The notes: generated by a model from the letters alone, not told the origin. DNA of 64,000 nt from SHVO01 sp041905795 (GCA_041905795.1 JAYRKL010000004.1:62001-126000), one strand, 5' to 3'; shown: positions 8,727 through 17,691, numbered from the stretch's first letter. Translations and numbers: made by a program.

Positions 8727-10064
8727 CTAAGCGAGGATTTCGCCGAACTCTTTCGACGTGTTGTTGCTGCGCGCGCCCCACGAATTGATGTCGAGGCCCA
8801 TGACGCGCTGCGCGGTGTAGCCGATACGGCCCGAGGTCGAGCCCTCGGCCTTGATGTGCAGGCCGGTCTTCACCTTGCCGCCGGCGCGGCCCGCGGTCAT
8901 CGCCGCCATGTTGTCCAGCGAGTGGATGCGGGCATAGCCGTGATCGGTGAAGGCGTAGATCAGCATGTTGTCGAGCAGCGTGCCGTCGCCTTCCTTGAGC
9001 TTCGAGAAGGCTTCGACGTAGTAGGCCCAGGCTTCCAGCGAACGGCGCGTGAACCACGAGCAGTTCTCCTGATAGCCCAGCTTGTCGTCGACGCGCTCTT
9101 CGTGCGTGGTGGTGTGGTGCGGCTTCTCGTAGCCTTCCTTGGTGGTGTTGGCCGAGGCGCTCGAGTAGTTCATGTTGAAGACGCGGGTCTGGTCGCAGGC
9201 CACGGCCATGACCATCAGGTCGGTCATGAGCTTGTGACGGGTCGCGACGATCTTGGCTTCGCCGCCGAGTTCCGGCTCGGAGGTGACCGCCTTGGGCGCC
9301 GCGCAGGCCGCGATCGGATCCGGCTTAGTGAGCTGCTGGTCGAACTGGCGCTCCAGGTGGCGCAGGCCGGTCAGGTACTGGTCGAGGCGCTGCTTGTCCT
9401 CGGAGCCGATTTCCTTCTCGAGCCCCTTGATCTCGCTGATCACGCCCGAGAGCACGCTCTTGCGCACCATGGTCTTGGGGTTGGGGGTGAAGGTCGGCGC
9501 GTTCGGATCCTGGAAGTCCGGTCCGAACAGGCGGGTGTAGAAGTTGATCGGCGACACTTCCGGATTGGTCGGGGCGTTGGCGGACTCATAAGACACCGTC
9601 GAGCGCACATCCCCTGTCGCGGTCGCGGTCAGGGTCTTGAAGCGCGTGGTGCGGCCGATCTGGTTGGAGATCGTGGTGTCGAGGGTCTCACCCGGCTTGT
9701 CGCCGCCGGCCTTGGGCGACTGACCGGTCATGTTGATGACCCAGCCCGAGTAGTGGCAGAGGTTCGGGTCGGTGTCGCGGAACGCCGTCAGACCCGTGAA
9801 CAGGTTCATGTGCGGCTTGATGGTCTTCCACGACTCCGTTTCCTCGGTGAGTTCCCAGTCGCGTCCGGCCTTCTTGGGCACGAAGATGCTGGCGGTCATG
9901 CCGAGGCCCCAGAACCAGGTGCCGAAGCGGATCGGCATCGGCTTGCCGGCGGCCAGCGCGTTGCCGTTGCCGTTGAGGAAGCAGTTCAGGAGCGGGAGCG
10001 CCAAGGTAACGGCGCCGCCATCGAGGACGCCACGCAAAACACGGCGACGAGAGAAGTCCTTCAT
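8727..10064 (-). CDS. DUF1552 protein with Tat signal
   Basis: A 445-residue protein of the DUF1552 family, found mainly in Planctomycetes, Verrucomicrobia and myxobacteria and usually encoded beside a DUF1592-type protein, as here. The N-terminus SRRRVLRGVLDGGAVTLALP is a twin-arginine signal, so the protein is exported folded, perhaps with a cofactor. The body shows typical family segments (FTGLTAF, CHYSGWV, DLMVMAVACDQTRVF, YAFTDHGYARIHSLDN). The family resembles alkaline-phosphatase/sulfatase-fold DUF1501 proteins only distantly, and the reaction is unknown. It starts 9 bases after the DUF1592 gene stop and is probably co-transcribed with it. Confidence 0.88.
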   Translation of the reverse strand: MKDFSRRRVLRGVLDGGAVTLALPLLNCFLNGNGNALAAGKPMPIRFGTWFWGLGMTASIFVPKKAGRDWELTEETESWKTIKPHMNLFTGLTAFRDTDPNLCHYSGWVINMTGQSPKAGGDKPGETLDTTISNQIGRTTRFKTLTATATGDVRSTVSYESANAPTNPEVSPINFYTRLFGPDFQDPNAPTFTPNPKTMVRKSVLSGVISEIKGLEKEIGSEDKQRLDQYLTGLRHLERQFDQQLTKPDPIAACAAPKAVTSEPELGGEAKIVATRHKLMTDLMVMAVACDQTRVFNMNYSSASANTTKEGYEKPHHTTTHEERVDDKLGYQENCSWFTRRSLEAWAYYVEAFSKLKEGDGTLLDNMLIYAFTDHGYARIHSLDNMAAMTAGRAGGKVKTGLHIKAEGSTSGRIGYTAQRVMGLDINSWGARSNNTSKEFGEILA

Positions 10065-10073
10065 TGATTCCTC

Positions 10074-11807
10074 CTATTGAGCGTCTGATTTGACGTGCGA
10101 GGCGCCAGAAGCACCAAAAACAACGCTGGCCGTCTTCGCGGGTTCAGGTGTGGGGGTGGCAACGGTCGAGAACGCGCTGCTCATGACCACGGTCTTGAGC
10201 AAGCCGCGCAGGCGGTAGCCGTTGGCGGCAAAGGTCTTGTTCAGGTAATCGAGCGTGGCTTTTTCGTCCGCCGACGCCGGGCTGCCGGTGCCGTAGGCGA
10301 ACACACGCTTGACCAGGCAGGAGGTCACCTGCGGATGGTCATGCAGCGCGTTGGCGAGGCCGGTCACGTCCTTGAACTCCTTGCCGTCCAAGGATCCGCT
10401 GGCGTCGATGGTCGAGCCCTTTTCCTCCAGGCGGAACTGGCCGGCGCCGTCGAAGTTCTCGAGCGCCAGGCCCATCGGGTCGGTGATCTTGTGGCAACCG
10501 GCGCAGACCGGGTTCTTCAGGTGCAGCGCCACGCGCTCGCGCTGGGTCTTGATGGTCGAGGCCGGGTTTTCGACCGCCGAGAAGTCGACGTTGGCGGGCG
10601 GCCGCGGCACGGTCTGGCACAGCAGCACCTCGCGCAGCGCCTTGCCGCGCAGGGTCGGCGAGCTGCGGCCGGGATGCGCATGGCCGGCGAGGAAGCTGAT
10701 CTGGGTGAGCAGGCCCATGCGCGGGCTGTCGGCCGGGAATTCGTAGGGCGTCCAGCCCGGCGTCGCCGGCAGGCGGTAGATGGTGGCCAGCGACGGCGAG
10801 ATGAAGGTGTCGCGGGTCGTGAACAGGTCGCGGTAATCGCGGTCCTTGGTCAGCAGGTGGTCGACCACGGTGCGCAGGGTCTGCTCGCGCGCGTCCTGCA
10901 CCGCGACCCCGGTGAACACCGGATAGATCTGGCCGTCTTTCGCCAGGTTGTTGAAGTCGTCGAACATGAACATGTCGTCGAAGAAGGCGCGCATGCCGGC
11001 TTCGAGGCGCGGACTGGCGAGCATGCGGTCCAGGGTCTTGGACAGGCCTTTCTGGGTATGCAACTCGCCCGAGGCCGCGGCTTTCAGCAGCAGGTCGTCG
11101 GGGCCGGCGTTCCACAGGAAGAACGACAGACGCGAGGCCAGCGAATAGCCGTCCAGGCGGTCGTGACCGGGATGCGCGGGATCGGGCTCGCCGCGCTCGG
11201 ACACCATCAGCACGCGCGGGCTCAGCAGCATGCCTTCGAGCGACGCGCCCAGGCCGGCGTAGAAGTCCTTCAGTTTGGTCGCGGACTCATTGGCTTCGGC
11301 GATGTATTCGGCGAGGCGTTCTTCCGGCAGCGGACGGCGGTAGACCAGGCGGCCCACGGCCGCGAGGAACGTCCGCGCGCAGGCGTCGTCGGCCGCGGCG
11401 GCGTCTTTCGGCGTGCACGGCACCAGGAAGTGGCGATTGCTTTCGTTCACCACCTGCGCGGCGGCGGTGGCAGCGGTCTTCTGATAGATTTCCATCTGGC
11501 TCGCGGTCACACCGGCGAGCGAGGTGCCGACACCGAGCAGGCCGTCGGTGCGTGTCACCGGCGCGAAGGCCGCCGGGATGGCGATGTTGGGGCCGAACAC
11601 ATAGGCCAACGTGTTGCGATATTGCTCGGCGGTCACAAGACGCATGCGCCGCGCGGACCCGCCGGTGGGCGCATCGGACACCGCGACCGCGGCTTCAGGT
11701 TTCACGCTTGCGGACTTCTGCGTCACCGCACCGGAACATCCGGCCAGCGCCAGCAGGGCAATAACACTGGAAACAGAACGACCCGTAAGCGAACGGTACA
11801 AAGACAC
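10074..11807 (-). CDS. DUF1592/DUF1588/DUF1585-type lipoprotein with CxxCH motif
   Basis: A 577-residue multi-domain protein of the planctomycete-type family. The domains in order are DUF1587 (near RLVTAEQYRNTLAYVFG), DUF1595, DUF1592, DUF1588 with the c-type heme motif CAGCHKITDPMG near residue 435, and C-terminal DUF1585. The start is the GTG at 11,807, preceded by GGAGGAG; it gives a lipoprotein signal peptide with lipobox LALAGC, so the protein is membrane-anchored and faces the periplasm or outside. Its partner DUF1552 gene follows directly. The reaction is unknown; a single heme c and anchoring suggest an electron-transfer or oxidative role, which is inference. Confidence 0.88.
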   Translation of the reverse strand: MSLYRSLTGRSVSSVIALLALAGCSGAVTQKSASVKPEAAVAVSDAPTGGSARRMRLVTAEQYRNTLAYVFGPNIAIPAAFAPVTRTDGLLGVGTSLAGVTASQMEIYQKTAATAAAQVVNESNRHFLVPCTPKDAAAADDACARTFLAAVGRLVYRRPLPEERLAEYIAEANESATKLKDFYAGLGASLEGMLLSPRVLMVSERGEPDPAHPGHDRLDGYSLASRLSFFLWNAGPDDLLLKAAASGELHTQKGLSKTLDRMLASPRLEAGMRAFFDDMFMFDDFNNLAKDGQIYPVFTGVAVQDAREQTLRTVVDHLLTKDRDYRDLFTTRDTFISPSLATIYRLPATPGWTPYEFPADSPRMGLLTQISFLAGHAHPGRSSPTLRGKALREVLLCQTVPRPPANVDFSAVENPASTIKTQRERVALHLKNPVCAGCHKITDPMGLALENFDGAGQFRLEEKGSTIDASGSLDGKEFKDVTGLANALHDHPQVTSCLVKRVFAYGTGSPASADEKATLDYLNKTFAANGYRLRGLLKTVVMSSAFSTVATPTPEPAKTASVVFGASGASHVKSDAQ

Positions 11808-12110
11808 GGCAGACTCCTCCCTTATCGGCGACCCTGTCCCTTCCCAAAGCCAGGGCCGCGTAGCCCTCAACAGGGCTCTCTCCAAACTACGATAATTCTA
11901 CGCCCATCCGAGGCCGCACACTATAGATACCAGGTATAGGGGCCCGATAAAATTTTCGAACCACCGCGGCACGGATTGGCGGTGCGGCCTCCGCCTTTAC
12001 GTACAGGCCGCGCCGCTGACAGCATCGCCGCCGGATATCAAAAGACATAAAATATATCTTCTACAGATGCTTATAATATTTATCTAAGAAATAAAATTAA
12101 CTGTCTGGGG
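11808..12110. other. Intergenic region upstream of the exported-protein operon
   Basis: About 303 bases with no supportable gene. It should hold the promoter of the DUF1592 operon on the - strand. The stretch 12,045-12,100 is very AT-rich (runs such as AAAATATATC and AATATTTATC), and separates that promoter from the 3' end of the peroxidase gene. No clear operator or terminator was identified. Confidence 0.4.
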
Positions 12111-12659
12111 CTATTTCGCCAGCACCTTATCGATGGCCCCGGTCAGTTCCCGGCTGCCGGGTTCGACGCTGCTCGGGAAGGCCCCCACCAGGGCGCCGTC
12201 GGCACTGACGAGATATTTGTGGAAATTCCACTGGGGCGCTTTGGAGTCCCCGAGGGTGTCCTTGGCCCATTTATAGAACGGATGGGCATCGCCGCCGGTC
12301 ACCGACACCTTCGCCGCCATGGGGAAGTCGACGTCGTATTTGGCCGTACAGAAGGTCTGGATCTCGGCGTTGGAGCCGGGTTCCTGGGCGCCGAAGTTGT
12401 TGGCCGGTACGCCGACGATCACCAGGCCCTTGTCCTTGTAGGACTTCCACAGCTTCTCGAGGCCTTCGTACTGATAGGTGTAGCCGCAGAACGACGCGGT
12501 GTTCACCACCAGCACCGCCTTGCCCTTGAACTGCGACATGGGCAGCGCGCCGCCTTCGATCTTCTCGAAGACGTAGTCATAGGCCGAGCCTGCCATAGCG
12601 GCGCCTCCAAACACGGTCGAAGCAACGAAAGCCAGAGCACCAAGCGTCATCTTAGCCAT
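12111..12659 (-). CDS. Periplasmic glutathione peroxidase family protein
   Basis: A thiol peroxidase of the GPx family that reduces peroxides, 182 residues with a signal peptide (MAKMTLGALAFVASTVFGGAAMA). The catalytic tetrad is visible: Cys in VNTASFCGYTYQYEGLEKLW, Gln in NNFGAQEPG, and Trp and Asn in WNFHKYLV. It is the cysteine, not selenocysteine, type and would use thioredoxin-like or other periplasmic thiols. The ATG overlaps the last 8 bases of the upstream molybdopterin enzyme gene, so the pair is translationally coupled. Several family members are cytoplasmic; the exported form here is less common. Confidence 0.9.
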   Translation of the reverse strand: MAKMTLGALAFVASTVFGGAAMAGSAYDYVFEKIEGGALPMSQFKGKAVLVVNTASFCGYTYQYEGLEKLWKSYKDKGLVIVGVPANNFGAQEPGSNAEIQTFCTAKYDVDFPMAAKVSVTGGDAHPFYKWAKDTLGDSKAPQWNFHKYLVSADGALVGAFPSSVEPGSRELTGAIDKVLAK

Positions 12660-13299
12660 AGCGTTCCTCCTGCCAGGGGTCGCCCCTCATATGATAACCG
12701 CGGGCCTCCCAGTATCCCGGAGTGTCGCGGTCAAGGAAAGACATGTGACGCAACCACTTTGCGCTTTTCCAGAAATAGAGGTGCGGCACCACCAGGCGCA
12801 CCGGGCCCCCATGCTCGCGGGTCAAAGGTTTGCCGTTCCAGGTATGGGCGATGAAGACCTCGTCCCGGTCCAGGTCCGACAGGAGAACGTTGGTGGTGTA
12901 CCCGTCGTAGCTTTTCAGCATGACGGCCTGGGCCTCCGGCTTGGGCGACACCCGTTTCAGGATGTCGCGGAAGGCCACGCCCACCCAGGTGTTGTCATAG
13001 CGCGACCAGGTGGTGACGCAGTGGATGTCGTTGCGGAACGCACGCTGCGGCAGGGCCATGAACTGGTCCCAGGTCCATTTCAGCGGATGCGCCACCTGCC
13101 CCGCCGCCGACAGCGCCCATTCTTTTGTCGACAGGTTGGGCTGAATGCCGAGGTCGAGCACCGGGAAATCCGCGGTGACGCGCTGCCCCGGCGGGCGGCG
13201 GGTTTTCTCAGGGTTGGCGGAGTCACCTGTGAGCCCGCGCCCGGTGCGGGCCCATTCCTCTTTGCTACGGATCAGCTTGTCCTTGATCCGGTCTCTCAT
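12652..13299 (-). CDS. Sulfite oxidase-like molybdopterin oxidoreductase
   Basis: A 215-residue protein with the oxidoreductase molybdopterin-binding domain of the sulfite oxidase/MsrP superfamily. The molybdenum-ligating Cys is in IHCVTTWSRYDNTWVGV, and the downstream HGGPVRLVVPHLYFWKSAKW is a family hallmark. No Tat or Sec signal is present, so it is probably cytoplasmic, unlike periplasmic MsrP. The substrate is unknown (sulfite- or sulfoxide-type chemistry is likely). The ATG at 13,299 lies just after the smpB stop, and the stop overlaps the GPx start. A longer reading to 13,344 would run into smpB and is not favoured. Confidence 0.85.
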   Translation of the reverse strand: MRDRIKDKLIRSKEEWARTGRGLTGDSANPEKTRRPPGQRVTADFPVLDLGIQPNLSTKEWALSAAGQVAHPLKWTWDQFMALPQRAFRNDIHCVTTWSRYDNTWVGVAFRDILKRVSPKPEAQAVMLKSYDGYTTNVLLSDLDRDEVFIAHTWNGKPLTREHGGPVRLVVPHLYFWKSAKWLRHMSFLDRDTPGYWEARGYHMRGDPWQEERYG

Positions 13300-13301
13300 T
13301 G

Positions 13302-13772
13302 TCAGCCCTTGTTGCGCATGAGGCGGGCCTGGTCGCGCTGCCACTCGCGTTTCATGATGTCCTCGCGCCGGTCGCCGTGGGTTTTGCCCTTGGCGAGGCC
13401 CAACTGCACCTTGGCGAGGCCGCGGTCGTTGAAGAACAGGGCCAGCGGGATCACCGTCATGCCCTTGCGGGCGATGGCGCCGTTCAGGCGTTCCAGCTCT
13501 TTCTTATGCAGCAGCAGCTTGCGTTTGCGCTTTTCCTCATGCTGGAAATGGCTGGCGCCGGCATAGGCCGGGATATGGCAGTTGAGCAGATACAGTTCGC
13601 CATTTTCCGGTTGGGCGAAGGCCTCGCCCAAGGTGCAGCGCCCAAGACGCAGGGATTTCACCTCGCTGCCGGTCAGGATGATGCCGGCCTCGAGCGTGTC
13701 CTCGATGGAGAAATTCTGGCGGGCCTTGCGGTTCTCGGCGACGCGGCCATGGGAGATAAGGGCTTTACTCAT
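13302..13772 (-). CDS. smpB: SsrA-binding protein SmpB
   Basis: The tmRNA partner in trans-translation that rescues stalled ribosomes. The 156-residue protein shows the family core: HGRVAENRKARQNFSIEDTLEAGI at the N-terminus, LTGSEVKSLR, the LYLLNCHIPAYAGAS segment and the C-terminal GKTHGDRREDIMKREW tail that enters the ribosomal decoding region. Its start overlaps the dapA stop by 8 bases, and only 2 bases separate its stop from the next gene's start. The dapA-smpB pairing is usual in alphaproteobacteria. The ssrA gene itself is not in the window. Confidence 0.96.
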   Translation of the reverse strand: MSKALISHGRVAENRKARQNFSIEDTLEAGIILTGSEVKSLRLGRCTLGEAFAQPENGELYLLNCHIPAYAGASHFQHEEKRKRKLLLHKKELERLNGAIARKGMTVIPLALFFNDRGLAKVQLGLAKGKTHGDRREDIMKREWQRDQARLMRNKG

Positions 13773-14652
13773 CGCCCGAATTTAACAGTCCCGCGCCGCG
13801 CATGGCTTCTTCCACGCGCGCCTTGGTGATGACCTTCAAGGGCGACAACGGCGGGCGCACGTCCGGCGCGCATTTCCCGAGCAGGCTCGCGGCGAACTTC
13901 ACCGGCGCCGGGTTGGTCTCCAGGAACATGGCTTCGTGCAGCGGCGTCAGGATATCGCGCAGGCGGAAGACGTCGTCATAGGCGCCCAGGTGCCAGGCGT
14001 CCTGCAGCTGGGAGCACAGGTGCGGCGCGACGTTGGCGGTCACCGAAATGCAGCCCACGCCGCCCTGGGCCAGGAACGGCACCGCGGTGCCGTCTTCGCC
14101 CGAGAGCTGGCAGAACTGCTCGCCCAGGGACAGGCGCAGCTTGGCCGGGCGCTGGAGATCGTTGGTGGCGTCCTTGACGCCGACGATGTTCTTGTGCGCG
14201 GCCAGCTTCTCCATGGTCTCGAGGCTCATGTCGATGACGCTGCGGCCGGGGATGTTGTAGATGATGATCGGCAGGTCGACGGCATTGGCGATCGACAGGT
14301 AATGCAGGATCAGCCCGTCCTGGGTGGGCTTGTTGTAGTAGGGCGTCACGACCAGGGCGGCGTCGGCGCCGGCCTTCTTGGCGTGCCTGGTCAGTTCGAT
14401 CGCCTCGGCGGTCGAATTGGAGCCGGTGCCGGCGATGACCGGCACGCGGCCCTTGGCGACCTCGACGCACATCTCGACGACGCGGTGATGCTCGTCGTGC
14501 GACAAGGTCGGGGATTCACCCGTGGTGCCGCAGGGCACCAGGCCATGGGTGCCTTCCGCGATCTGCCAATTCACGAACTCCTGGAAGGCCCGCTCGTCGA
14601 CCTTGTCGTTCTTGAACGGCGTGATGAGGGCGGTGATCGAACCGCGAAACAT
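13765..14652 (-). CDS. dapA: 4-hydroxy-tetrahydrodipicolinate synthase
   Basis: Condenses pyruvate with aspartate-semialdehyde in lysine and meso-diaminopimelate synthesis. The 295-residue TIM barrel carries the pyruvate-binding GTTGESPTL motif, the catalytic Tyr in IIIYNIPGRS and the Schiff-base Lys in IVGVKDATNDL, with length as usual. The ATG at 14,652 has AGGAG 9 bases upstream; a longer frame reaches 14,811 but its extra residues are not family-like. It is the first gene of a compact - strand unit dapA-smpB-molybdopterin enzyme-GPx and diverges from the lytic transglycosylase gene. Confidence 0.96.
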   Translation of the reverse strand: MFRGSITALITPFKNDKVDERAFQEFVNWQIAEGTHGLVPCGTTGESPTLSHDEHHRVVEMCVEVAKGRVPVIAGTGSNSTAEAIELTRHAKKAGADAALVVTPYYNKPTQDGLILHYLSIANAVDLPIIIYNIPGRSVIDMSLETMEKLAAHKNIVGVKDATNDLQRPAKLRLSLGEQFCQLSGEDGTAVPFLAQGGVGCISVTANVAPHLCSQLQDAWHLGAYDDVFRLRDILTPLHEAMFLETNPAPVKFAASLLGKCAPDVRPPLSPLKVITKARVEEAMRGAGLLNSGDE

Positions 14653-14893
14653 GGAGAGACGCTCCTGAAATGGGCTCCCGGCCTGCTGGCCGGACCGGAG
14701 ACTTAAGATACGGCGGCGGACATTACCATAGGCAGGTGCATCGACAAGCCGCCACCACAACCGCGATTCCCCAAGCATACGAATAACTTGCCGTCTCACG
14801 CCTGTGTGCATAAAAATTTACCGAGAGGACGGATATTGAAAGACGGCGCGGCCGTGCAGGAGCGCGGCTGAAGGTTCCAGGACTGGATTTCAC

Positions 14894-17119
14894 GTGGCGG
14901 GTTGCGGCGTTTTGAGACATCGCGCGGGGATCGCGGGGACGGGAATGGCGGCGGCTTTGGCGCTGGCGTTCTCCGTTGCCGCGCCCGCGTCCGGCGCGGA
15001 AGCCCCAGCGGCTTCCCCCACGGCGCAGGCGGCGAAAGCCCCCACGGCGCAAGCCCCGGCGGCAAAAGCGCCGGCGAAGAAGGCCCCCGCCAAAGCCAAG
15101 CCCAAAGCCGTCGCCAAGGCCGCGCCCAAGAAACCCTCCGGCCCACCGGCGATCGATCCGGGTGCGGCGCGGCCGCTGATGGTGGCCAAGGCGCAGCCCG
15201 AGGCGCCGATGCTCACGCCCCGCGAGAAGCAGCTGTTCAGCCAGGCCATGAACGCGGCGGTGAAGCACCAGTGGAACGACGCGCTGTCCTTCGCCGAACA
15301 GACCCGCAATCCCCTGCTCCGCAAGATCGCCGAATGGGCCTTCCTGCGCGACCCTGGCCCCCACGCCAATTTCAACCAGCGCACCGCCTTCATCGCCGCC
15401 AATCCCGGCTGGCCGCAGCCCCTGGACTTGCGCCGCCTGGCGGAGGACACGATCGATTCCTCCACCTCGCCCCAGGCGCTGATCGCCTGGTTCGACAAGA
15501 ACCCGCCGATCCAGACCTCGGGCAAGTCGGCCTATGCCAAGGCCCTGGTGTCGCAAGGGCGCATCGCCGACGCCCACAAGGTCGCGCGCGACGTCTGGCT
15601 CGCCGGCTTCTTCGACCAGAACGACGAGAACGCCTTCCTCGCGGCCTTCGGCAGCCTGATGACGCCCGAGGATCACTGGGCGCGCCTGGACCGCATCCTT
15701 TACGACCAGCAGACCACGGCGGCCGGGCGCATGATGGCCCGCGTCTCGCCCGACCAGGCGCGCATCGCCCGCGCCCGCATCGCCTTCATCGGCGGCCTGT
15801 CCAACGCCGAAGCCCAGATGAAGGAACTGCCGGCCGAACTGCAGAACGATCCGGGCCTGATGTACGACCGCCTCAAGTGGCGTTACGCCCGCGACAAGAG
15901 TGACGCAGTCTTCGACCTGGTGCCCAAAGGCATTGTCCCCGGCCCCCGCCCCGATCTGTGGTGGCGCCAGCGCTCCGACCTGGTGCGAGATGCCTTGGGA
16001 CGCGGGCGCATCACCGAGGCCTATTCCATCGCCAAGAACCACGGCGCCACGGATTCCACCAATGTCGCCGATGCGGAATTCCTGGCCGGCTGGATCGCGC
16101 TGCGTTTCCTCAAGGACGGCGAGACCGCCCTGCCCCACTTCCAGAAGATCTACGATATCAGCGTGACGCCGCCGTATCTGGCGCGCGGCGCATACTGGAC
16201 CGGGCGCGCGGCCGAACACCTGGGCCGCAAGGATATCGCCGACAGCTGGTACCAGCGCGCGGCCACCTATCTCACCACCTATCACGGCCAGCTGGCCCTC
16301 GCCCGCCTGTCCAAGGACCAGCCGGCGCCGCAGCTGCCGGCCAATCCCGTGCCGACGCCCGAGGAACGCGCCGCGTTCGAGAACAACGAACTCACCAAGG
16401 CCCTGCGCGCGATCCTGGAAGTGGACGCCAAGACTTATGAGCGCGCCTTTTCCACGACACTCGCGGAATCCTCGGGCTACGGCGTGCACCGCCAGATGGT
16501 GGCCGAGATGGTCAACCGCCATGCCCGCCCCGACCTCGGCATCTTCATCGCCCGCGGCGCCGCGCGCGATAAGATCGATCTCATCGAATACGGCTATCCG
16601 GTGCCGCCTTACGCCTATCCCACGGCGCCGGAGCAGGCGCTGATCCTGGCCATCACGCGCCAGGAGAGCAACTTCAACCCTGCCGCCGTAAGTTTCGCCG
16701 GCGCGCGCGGACTCATGCAGCTCATGCCCGACACCGCCAACGGTCTCGCCAAGGCGCAGAAGATCGCCTACGCCCGCGCCAAGCTGGTGACCGACCCGCT
16801 TTATAACCTGAAGCTCGGCTCCGGCTACCTGGCATCGTTGGTAAACGGTTTCGACGGTTCCTACATCCTGGCCGCCGCCGCCTACAACGCCGGCCCGTCC
16901 CGCGCCCGCGCCTGGGTGCGCCAGTTCGGCAGCCCGCAGGATCCCCAGGTGGACGCCATTGATTGGGTGGAAATGATCCCGTTCAACGAGACCCGCGACT
17001 ATGTGCAGCGGATCATGGAAAGCGTCATGACCTACCGCAGCGTCCTGGGCGGGACCTTGAAGGTCGGCACCAACCTCGAAGCCGAACTGGCGCGCAAGGA
17101 CCTCAGCCCGACCAACTGA
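14894..17119 (+). CDS. slt: Soluble lytic murein transglycosylase (Slt70-like)
   Basis: A periplasmic muramidase that cleaves peptidoglycan glycan strands to 1,6-anhydro products. The protein is about 741 residues: a signal peptide, an Ala/Lys/Pro-rich low-complexity linker (residues about 35-90), a long alpha-helical superhelical region with TPR-like repeats, and a C-terminal SLT domain. The catalytic Glu is in LAITRQESNFNP, followed by AGARGLMQLMPDTA and AAAAYNAGPSRA. The GTG at 14,894 is taken as start; an ATG at 14,945 in the same frame also gives a signal peptide and cannot be excluded. It is divergent from dapA and ends at the terminator at 17,127. Confidence 0.93.
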   Translation: MAGCGVLRHRAGIAGTGMAAALALAFSVAAPASGAEAPAASPTAQAAKAPTAQAPAAKAPAKKAPAKAKPKAVAKAAPKKPSGPPAIDPGAARPLMVAKAQPEAPMLTPREKQLFSQAMNAAVKHQWNDALSFAEQTRNPLLRKIAEWAFLRDPGPHANFNQRTAFIAANPGWPQPLDLRRLAEDTIDSSTSPQALIAWFDKNPPIQTSGKSAYAKALVSQGRIADAHKVARDVWLAGFFDQNDENAFLAAFGSLMTPEDHWARLDRILYDQQTTAAGRMMARVSPDQARIARARIAFIGGLSNAEAQMKELPAELQNDPGLMYDRLKWRYARDKSDAVFDLVPKGIVPGPRPDLWWRQRSDLVRDALGRGRITEAYSIAKNHGATDSTNVADAEFLAGWIALRFLKDGETALPHFQKIYDISVTPPYLARGAYWTGRAAEHLGRKDIADSWYQRAATYLTTYHGQLALARLSKDQPAPQLPANPVPTPEERAAFENNELTKALRAILEVDAKTYERAFSTTLAESSGYGVHRQMVAEMVNRHARPDLGIFIARGAARDKIDLIEYGYPVPPYAYPTAPEQALILAITRQESNFNPAAVSFAGARGLMQLMPDTANGLAKAQKIAYARAKLVTDPLYNLKLGSGYLASLVNGFDGSYILAAAAYNAGPSRARAWVRQFGSPQDPQVDAIDWVEMIPFNETRDYVQRIMESVMTYRSVLGGTLKVGTNLEAELARKDLSPTN

Positions 17120-17126
17120 GACAATA

Positions 17127-17156
17127 AAAAAGGCCGGTGTTTCCACCGGCCTTTTT
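17127..17156. terminator. Bidirectional rho-independent terminator
   Basis: A 13-bp stem (AAAAAGGCCGGTG / CACCGGCCTTTTT) with a TTTC loop and T-runs on both strands. It lies between the convergent lytic transglycosylase and bactofilin genes and probably serves both. Confidence 0.9.
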
Positions 17157-17208
17157 CGCAAATCGTATGAGTGCCCTTAGGCGCCGAGCTTTTTTGTGTT
17201 GTCGGCGT

Positions 17209-17691
17209 TTAAGCGCCGACCATCGCCGGCTTGGGCAGGCCGCCGACGCGGGCGGAGGCCAGGCTTTCGGTACGGCGCGGCACTTCGGTCATCGGGGCCG
17301 GTGTCACCACGGTTTCGGTGATGCGCTTGCAGTGGCCTTCCATATAGGCGCCCGGCTCGATGGCCAGGCTTTCGTGTTCGACATCGCCCGACATGCGCGC
17401 GGTCGAAGCCAGGAACACGCTCTTGGCGCGGATCATGCCCTTGATGGCCCCATGCATGCGCACCGTCTGCGCGGTGACTTCGCCGGTGACGGAGCCCTTC
17501 ACGCCGACGATCAGCGCCTTGCACTTGATGTCGCCGTGAACCACGCCGTCCACCTGGATCTCACCGGCGGAGTTGAGGTTGCCTTCGATAGTGAGGTCCG
17601 AAGAGACGATCGACGGCACCGCCTTGACGGTGGCGACGTCGGCGGTGGACGAGGCGTGCTGGTCTTTGGGGGTGCTAGCTCTTGAAAACAT
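17209..17691 (-). CDS. Bactofilin cytoskeletal protein
   Basis: A polymer-forming cytoskeletal protein of 160 residues. The central domain (residues about 28-125) has the regular short beta-helical rungs of bactofilins (SDLTIEGNLNSAGEIQVDGVV, then GDIKCKALIVGVKGSVTGEV and MHGAIKGMIRAKSVFL), flanked by flexible termini. Bactofilins scaffold cell-wall enzymes at particular cell sites. Its start overlaps the end of the upstream M23 peptidase gene by 17 bases, a frequent partnership in which bactofilin positions the peptidoglycan hydrolase and so affects cell shape. Confidence 0.93.
   Translation of the reverse strand: MFSRASTPKDQHASSTADVATVKAVPSIVSSDLTIEGNLNSAGEIQVDGVVHGDIKCKALIVGVKGSVTGEVTAQTVRMHGAIKGMIRAKSVFLASTARMSGDVEHESLAIEPGAYMEGHCKRITETVVTPAPMTEVPRRTESLASARVGGLPKPAMVGA

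Noticed and set aside
14723..17161. 812-codon - strand frame over the lytic transglycosylase
   Set aside because: It is the shadow of the GC-rich Slt gene, with low-complexity composition and no domain.
17201..17220. Hairpin GTCGGCG/CGCCGAC at the bactofilin stop codon
   Set aside because: No T-run follows on the - strand, and the real bidirectional terminator at 17,127-17,156 is just downstream.
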